Shown: one piece after another, positions 7,272-11,081 of the stretch
How positions within the stretch are numbered: position 1 is the stretch's first letter
Layout of the letters: every line of letters starts with the position of its first letter
Program-made: the position numbers and the translations under genes
Source of the DNA: CALCNS01 sp964425745
Lineage (GTDB): Bacteria > Bacillota > JAAYKD01
Reading direction: 5' to 3'
DNA: 11,081 nucleotides
Assembly (NCBI GenBank): GCA_964425745.1
Contig: CAYRNW010000040.1
Coordinates: forward strand, 1 to 11,081
The notes under the pieces: generated by a model
Told to the model about the DNA's origin: nothing
Seen by the model: only the letters and a program-made list of their open reading frames with translations
Database searches by the model: none

Positions 7272-7441
7272 TTAGGTTTTTTTGATGAACAGAAATGCCT
7301 GATGTACAACATCTTCAGCAGAGTGAGGGTTGTTGAGAATTCGCATCGCCACATGATACATCAGTCCGCGATACTGAAAATAAAGTTGTTCAAACTTACT
7401 TCTCTCTTCTTCGCTTTCAATGCTTGTAAATAGATTCGCAT
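7272..7441 (-). pseudogene. Truncated sigma factor gene remnant
   Basis: This is a close copy of the first 55 or so codons of the sigma gene at 3575-4096, including its ribosome site (GGGGGAGG) and ATG at 7441. One base is missing in codons 7-8 (GCCATTG became GCATTG), which throws the true start out of frame. The matching frame (SEEERSKFEQLYFQYRGLMY onward) ends in HQAFLFIKKT and a stop at 7272, before the rest of region 2 and all of region 4. The protein could not bind DNA as a sigma factor. It runs straight into promoter-like element 3, with the whole anti-sigma gene missing. Confidence 0.88.
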
Positions 7442-7544
7442 ATGTCCTCCCCCGATTCATTATACCTATAGAATAGAAATAATTTTTGTCATTTATTTGC
7501 GTATTCTGTGCAAGCGAATTATTCTCCTGCATTTCCTAATAATA

Positions 7545-7577
7545 GATACGAACAAATTGCTGCAAAAATCGGGGTCG
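7545..7577 (-). promoter_or_regulatory. Duplicate of the possible sigma operon promoter
   Basis: The sequence CGACCCCG, 19 bases, CGTATC, CTATTATTAG is nearly the same as 4202-4234. It now precedes only a sigma remnant, so transcription from it could run into element 3 and the SurA-like operon. Any activity is speculative. Confidence 0.3.
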
Positions 7578-7580
7578 GAT

Positions 7581-7635
7581 AAAAAAGATCCCTCATTCTT
7601 TGTTACCACTCATTGTAGTAAACAAAGAAAGAGGG
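7581..7635 (-). terminator. Rho-independent terminator after the AlbA_2 gene
   Basis: The arms 7618-7635 and 7590-7606 pair with one bulge and one mismatch. The minus strand then has six T within eight bases. It is a diverged copy of the terminator at 4238-4293 and lies 35 bases after the stop codon of the AlbA_2 gene. Confidence 0.8.
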
Positions 7636-7669
7636 AGGATTTGGCATTACGAAAATATCTGGAGTTCTA

Positions 7670-8998
7670 TTATCCATTAGCCTTTTTAAAATACTTAATC
7701 TTTTTACCTGCTCCTGAACTCAAGAGCAGACCTTGATTGACCATTTTCCGCAACAACAAAATTGCTGTTGATTGAGAGATATCTAACGCATTTTCGATAT
7801 CTTTGCGTATAAGATAGGGCTTTGTCTTGAGTAGTCGCAAAACTTCTTCTTCCCTGATTGAAGTTTCTGTATCTTCTTTTACGAAGATTTGATTCGTCTC
7901 CGATTTATACTCGTTGAAGTTGGTGTTTGGTAAGGTTATTCTGAACGCATTATCGGAAGTCTCAATGTTAGGTCGTTTCGAAAATTCTTTATAACTACTC
8001 AACATCTTTTGAATACCCGTTCCATAGGCTTCGATCAATCTCAAACGATAAAAGATGTTAGCCAATTTGGCATTCCGCAACACCGAAACACCTAACATAA
8101 TATCTGCGTATGAAATACCGCGTATGAGACCGCCAATAGAAACGAATTCAATACGGTCATCGTAGAGTGCAATAAGTGTATCGGCACTAAACGAATAATC
8201 ACGATGAACCAATGCATTTAAAAGAGCTTCTCTAATTGCAGTGACCGGATAATCTCTGCTCTCTTCTCGGACTAATCCTTTAAACTCCGCTCGTGTCCGA
8301 TTATGCCTGTCAATGTAAAGATACGCTTCCTCCAGCTGTTTCAAAAGCGAACCCTTACACTCCAATCGATCTTTAAAAATCGTCTTCGTGGTACCTTCGA
8401 AAACCGCTACCTTAATTCCATGCTTGCATTGATCAGAAAGCAATAATCCTAAATTGGTATACGCTCCATCTCTTCCTAACAACCCCAGCGTTCTCTTGTG
8501 CTGCTCTTCTAATTCCAAATTGTTTTCTGCAAAGAATTGTTTCGTATAACCAAAGGTCAACTCCTGATGAAGCGAACGTGCTTCTTCGTAAGAATCTCCA
8601 CTCGTTTCACGAATCATTTTTAGGATCGCGGTCTCAGAAGCCGGAACAGTTGAAGCTCCTTGTCGAACATAGACACCTTCTGGACGAATTCCTTTTCCAG
8701 CTAAATAATACGGCCGTGCTGTTCCTCTCTGCACTTCGATTTGTATCACTTCTTTTTCTTGCATTAAGATCACTTCTAAACTAATGAACATTGTCAAATC
8801 GGGATGGATGGCTTCTCGAATCACATTCGATACACGCAATAATGTATCATCTACCTTATCCAAGCCGATAACGCTACCATCGTCAGTTATACCAATTAAT
8901 AGTTTACCACCGTCAGAATTAGCAAACGCTGTGACGGTCTTTTTTATGTCATCTGTGTATTCGCGTTTGAGCTCAAGGATATTACTTTCCAATAGCAT
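7670..8998 (-). CDS. AlbA_2/RecG-like ATP-binding transcriptional regulator
   Basis: This 442-residue protein has three parts. Residues 4-125 are an AlbA_2 (Schlafen AAA-4 type) domain: ESNILELKREYTDD, then AFANSDGGKLLIGITDDG and GVYVRQGAS. Residues 255-335 match the GHKL-like domain of RecG-related regulators: IREALLNALVHRDYS, then DDRIEFVSIGG and EAYGTGIQKM. Residues 380-440 are a winged helix (LIRKDIENALDISQSTAILL). This is the usual plan of the predicted HTH/AlbA regulators found widely in mobile and accessory regions; their biochemistry is poorly known. The ATG at 8998 is chosen because AlbA_2 proteins begin close to this point and because a vegetative promoter at 9041-9069 leaves too little room for the GTG at 9031. 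Its ribosome site (AGAAGG, 12 bases upstream) is weak. The gene separates a solute-binding-protein tail from its terminator, so it looks inserted. Confidence 0.88.
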   Translation of the reverse strand: MLLESNILELKREYTDDIKKTVTAFANSDGGKLLIGITDDGSVIGLDKVDDTLLRVSNVIREAIHPDLTMFISLEVILMQEKEVIQIEVQRGTARPYYLAGKGIRPEGVYVRQGASTVPASETAILKMIRETSGDSYEEARSLHQELTFGYTKQFFAENNLELEEQHKRTLGLLGRDGAYTNLGLLLSDQCKHGIKVAVFEGTTKTIFKDRLECKGSLLKQLEEAYLYIDRHNRTRAEFKGLVREESRDYPVTAIREALLNALVHRDYSFSADTLIALYDDRIEFVSIGGLIRGISYADIMLGVSVLRNAKLANIFYRLRLIEAYGTGIQKMLSSYKEFSKRPNIETSDNAFRITLPNTNFNEYKSETNQIFVKEDTETSIREEEVLRLLKTKPYLIRKDIENALDISQSTAILLLRKMVNQGLLLSSGAGKKIKYFKKANG

Positions 8999-9040
8999 AG
9001 AGAACACTCGCCTTCTAATCATTCTAATCACTTGCTGATT

Positions 9041-9069
9041 ATTATAACCGGAATTAGCTAGAATGTCAA
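9041..9069 (-). promoter_or_regulatory. Consensus vegetative (sigma-A type) promoter for the AlbA_2 gene
   Basis: The minus strand has a perfect TTGACA (9064-9069), a 17-base spacer and a perfect TATAAT (9041-9046). Transcription would start near 9034 and give a leader of about 35 bases before the ATG at 8998. It differs in kind from the TGTCCG elements that precede the other operons. Confidence 0.85.
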
Positions 9070-9097
9070 TGTTTAGTTGTGGTAGAGGTTTTATTTC

Positions 9098-9211
9098 TTA
9101 CTTCAAAGTAGCTTGCCACAAATCTACAATAATTTGATTTGGGTTCTTAAGCTCTAGACCTTGAATACGGTTATTGTATGCGTAATAGTGATATTCATTG
9201 ACAAGAGGGAC
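9098..9211 (-). pseudogene. 3' remnant of a second-type solute-binding lipoprotein gene
   Basis: The minus strand reads VPLVNEYHYYAYNNRIQGLE, continues to VDLWQATLK and ends at a TAA at 9098. This nearly matches the last 37 residues of the lipoprotein at 4323-5981, and the similarity runs past the stop codon (AAATAAAACC). It begins immediately after the TAG of the solute-binding gene at 9212, so the two sequences were joined by recombination. It has no start codon or upstream part. Confidence 0.88.
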
Positions 9212-10870
9212 CTAGTCTATAGTTATTCCAAAAATCTCATTGGCTAAACTGATACCGGTATCAAGAGTCAGATTCAATACCTTTTTGTCATAAGGTGTTA
9301 AGAAAGCTTCATTATACAAAGGGATTTCGTAAACCTCTTCCTGTATGATCGTTACAGCCTCTTGTGCCAACCGAATGCGTTCTTCTTCATCAACCGTGTT
9401 GTGCAACTGAACAATGGTTTCGTATAACCGCTTATCGGTGCCTCCCTGGTCCAAATAAACCTGATAAAAAGATTTCTTATCATCAGGTCGGTCTGTTGTT
9501 ATGAAGGAGTCTAGATAATCTTGGTAATCACTCACTGATGAAGGGAATATATCACGAGTCATGGATATGTGAGCGTTGTAATCGGAATCCATCACCAAAA
9601 AAACCTTATGCTTTGCTAGTTCTTCGATTATGAATTCATTAAGTTTAGGAAAATTGAGAGGGCCTGAAAAGCTCAGGGTAATCCCATCTGGATACCCGGC
9701 TTGGGTCAGTAACTGTGATATCTCTTGGTCAGACATAGGCTTTATTCCTTCTATATGTCCAGGACTCTCGCGGTTTATTAGACCCCGCTCATTCCGCACC
9801 ATAAAATTATCTTCAAAGTCATATTCCTCTGCAACTTTTTCAATGATTTTGTCTGCATTGAGAGCACCGGCAACTGCTTTTCGAACTTCCAGAGAATCAA
9901 GGGGGGCTTTGTTCATGTTCAATACTAATCTAAGAGAGGAAACTTGATTGTAAATTGCTCGATACAACAGATTGGTATCGGCAGACAGTTCCGATTCGTA
10001 ACCTTTGAGCACAGCATACATTTCATCACGTGGTTTCTGAATCCAACGAAGACTATAATAATCGAATTCGTCATTCAGTAATCCCTTTAAAGCTAAGTCG
10101 ATATTTTGTATTTCGATGGTCGTGATTCCAATGATCTCATCTACGACAGGTTTACCCCGCCAATAGTTTTCATAGGCAAGCAGCTTTTGTGAGTCACCAA
10201 AGAGAGGTAGTTCGCTACTAATCATGTAAGGCCCACTGCCAACACTAATGGGACTTAGGTTATGATACTTTATTTGCGAAATATCTGCGATGTCACCGTA
10301 AAAGGTTTTCACGCCCGGTTCTCTCATATTGAATTGTTTGGGCATACTTTTCTCGGTGCGATTGTTGGGGTTAAGTGCTTTTGTAATTCCAAAGGTCATA
10401 TAACGCAAGAAATATGGATCTGGTTTTTCTAAAACAATTTCGAACCGATAGGGATCTTCATAGTTCACCTCAAGGATATTGATAAAGTATTTTTGGTGAT
10501 ACACTTGTCGCACAATTTGACTTTGTCGAAGAAGTGTATCGACACAGTCAGATGCATCTAATGTTGTGCCATCGTGAAAAGTTACGCCTTCTCGAATTTT
10601 CAAGCGGAGCGTTGTCTCATTTGTATATTCATACTCTTCGACCAATTGGGGTAGAATTTGCCCTTCATAATCTATGCTGAATAAACCATCGTAGACCAGT
10701 TTATAGTAATCTTGCCCAAAGAACTGATCGAATGGTTGTGTTACTCTTAATCCATAGAGTGAAATCGAAGTTTTCGGAGTTTTGTCATTTACTGGTGAAC
10801 ACCCAGATAAGATTAGCAAAACAATCAACAACGCAAAAAGAATTTTTGCTATGATGTGTTGGTTCTTCAT
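9212..10870 (-). CDS. Family 5 extracellular solute-binding lipoprotein
   Basis: This intact 552-residue lipoprotein starts MKNQHIIAKILF, with the lipobox LILSGC giving Cys24 as the lipid-modified residue. The family 5 block REGVTFHDGTTLDASDCVDT lies near residue 110. GSGPYM and a second-lobe block (LEVRKAVAGALNADKIIEK) follow. The ATG at 10870 has AAGGGAG 6 bases upstream; an in-frame TTG at 10891 would add seven residues. It is a full-length paralogue of the frameshifted gene at 1085-2763. The signal peptides and last 80 or so residues are nearly identical between the two, while the middle differs much more. It lies behind element 4 and has no terminator of its own; transcription may continue through the remnant at 9098-9211. 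The ligand is unknown; peptides are the family's common substrate. Confidence 0.9.
   Translation of the reverse strand: MKNQHIIAKILFALLIVLLILSGCSPVNDKTPKTSISLYGLRVTQPFDQFFGQDYYKLVYDGLFSIDYEGQILPQLVEEYEYTNETTLRLKIREGVTFHDGTTLDASDCVDTLLRQSQIVRQVYHQKYFINILEVNYEDPYRFEIVLEKPDPYFLRYMTFGITKALNPNNRTEKSMPKQFNMREPGVKTFYGDIADISQIKYHNLSPISVGSGPYMISSELPLFGDSQKLLAYENYWRGKPVVDEIIGITTIEIQNIDLALKGLLNDEFDYYSLRWIQKPRDEMYAVLKGYESELSADTNLLYRAIYNQVSSLRLVLNMNKAPLDSLEVRKAVAGALNADKIIEKVAEEYDFEDNFMVRNERGLINRESPGHIEGIKPMSDQEISQLLTQAGYPDGITLSFSGPLNFPKLNEFIIEELAKHKVFLVMDSDYNAHISMTRDIFPSSVSDYQDYLDSFITTDRPDDKKSFYQVYLDQGGTDKRLYETIVQLHNTVDEEERIRLAQEAVTIIQEEVYEIPLYNEAFLTPYDKKVLNLTLDTGISLANEIFGITID
9215..9462 (-). repeat. Near-identical 3' segment of the solute-binding paralogues, copy 2
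   Basis: Partner of 1088-1335. It encodes the shared C-terminus (GTDKRLYETIVQLHN to the FGIT end). High identity in this block only suggests recent gene conversion or selection on the tail. Confidence 0.8.
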
Positions 10871-10929
10871 TGTAATCTCCCTTCGTCTCAACTTTAATCA
10901 ACCCTTTCTCCATTTGCTTCTCATAATAG

Positions 10930-10958
10930 TAAACGGAGAAAGAGGGTGTTTCCGGACA
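10930..10958 (-). promoter_or_regulatory. Promoter-like element 4 (TGTCCG-N17-CGTTTA)
   Basis: TGTCCG (10953-10958) and CGTTTA (10930-10935) on the minus strand are separated by 17 bases and followed by CTATTATGAGA. The element lies in the imperfect palindrome shared with the other copies. It directly follows the stop codon of the truncated sigma remnant and precedes the solute-binding gene starting at 10870. Confidence 0.6.
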
Positions 10959-10959
10959 C

Positions 10960-11081
10960 TTAATTAAAGTATTTTTTTAGATTTTCTTTGATGAACAGAA
11001 ATGCCTGATGTACAGCATCTTCAGCCGAGTGAGGGTTGTTGAGAATTCGCATCGCCACATGATACATCAGTCCGCGATACT
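10960..11081 (-). pseudogene. Truncated sigma factor gene remnant (5' part off window)
   Basis: The minus strand reads YRGLMYHVAMRILNNPHSAE, continues DAVHQAFLFIKENLKKYFN and then stops at 10960-10962. This is the sigma gene up to about residue 59 (part of region 2). The rest of the sigma gene and the anti-sigma gene are missing, as in the remnant at 7272-7441, but this copy is closer to the intact gene. The break lies in an A-rich tract that also occurs at the end of the anti-sigma gene. The 5' end of the gene is outside the window. Confidence 0.85.

Larger units (their letters stand above)
7292..7635 (-). repeat. Direct repeat copy 2: terminator plus sigma gene 5' part
   Basis: This is the partner of 3946-4293 with the same order of terminator, upstream region, ribosome site and sigma start. 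It shows scattered substitutions and small indels, including the frameshift noted for the sigma remnant. Confidence 0.85.

Noticed and set aside
7071..7433. A 120-codon plus-strand frame
   Set aside because: It is antisense to the SurA-like gene start, element 3 and the sigma remnant. The protein lacks any recognisable pattern.
8998..9031. GTG at 9031 or ATG at 9022 as the start of the AlbA_2 protein
   Set aside because: The consensus promoter would start the transcript almost at these codons, and neither has a ribosome site. AlbA_2 homologues usually begin near the ATG at 8998.
611..10960. CRISPR-like array formed by the recurring short palindromes
   Set aside because: The copies are kilobases apart, sit at gene borders and have no regular spacers or cas genes.
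1..11081. Insertion sequence or integron as the cause of the repeats
   Set aside because: No transposase, integrase, terminal inverted repeats around a unit, or target duplications were seen. Homologous or A-tract recombination between cassettes explains the pattern without them.

Overview
The window looks like low-GC Bacillota DNA, probably a clostridium-like anaerobe. The evidence is purine-rich Shine-Dalgarno sites, GTG and TTG starts, Gram-positive lipoprotein signals, and an ECF-like sigma factor paired with a membrane DUF4367-type anti-sigma protein. Apart from one small remnant, every gene lies on the minus strand, so transcription runs from the right edge to the left.

The region is an array of related, partly decayed cassettes. 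The best-preserved one (4293 to 1085) has a terminator, a sigma factor, its overlapping anti-sigma gene, a promoter-like element, and a family 5 solute-binding lipoprotein gene broken by one frameshift. Further right, the start of the sigma gene recurs twice as truncated remnants (7272-7441; 10960-11081). Each remnant is joined directly to another copy of the promoter-like element. One copy drives an exported SurA-like protein gene plus a solute-binding lipoprotein gene. The other drives a second solute-binding lipoprotein gene. A fourth element copy near the left edge precedes an exported protein gene that runs off the window, and it is flanked by the tail of another anti-sigma gene.

All four elements carry TGTCCG-N17-CGTTTA on the minus strand with exactly constant spacing. 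I infer that they are target promoters of the one intact sigma factor (3575-4096), so the array would be a small co-regulated set built by duplication. The elements lie inside imperfect palindromes that resemble the terminators preceding the sigma gene copies. No permease or ATPase gene is visible, so the solute-binding proteins may be orphan receptors or may share a transporter encoded elsewhere.

Two pieces look foreign to the array. One is an AlbA_2/RecG-like regulator gene with its own consensus vegetative promoter, lodged between a solute-binding-protein tail and the terminator that normally follows it. The other is the 3' end of an O6-alkylguanine-DNA methyltransferase gene on the plus strand at 839-955. 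I saw no transposase, integrase, CRISPR array, tRNA or rRNA.
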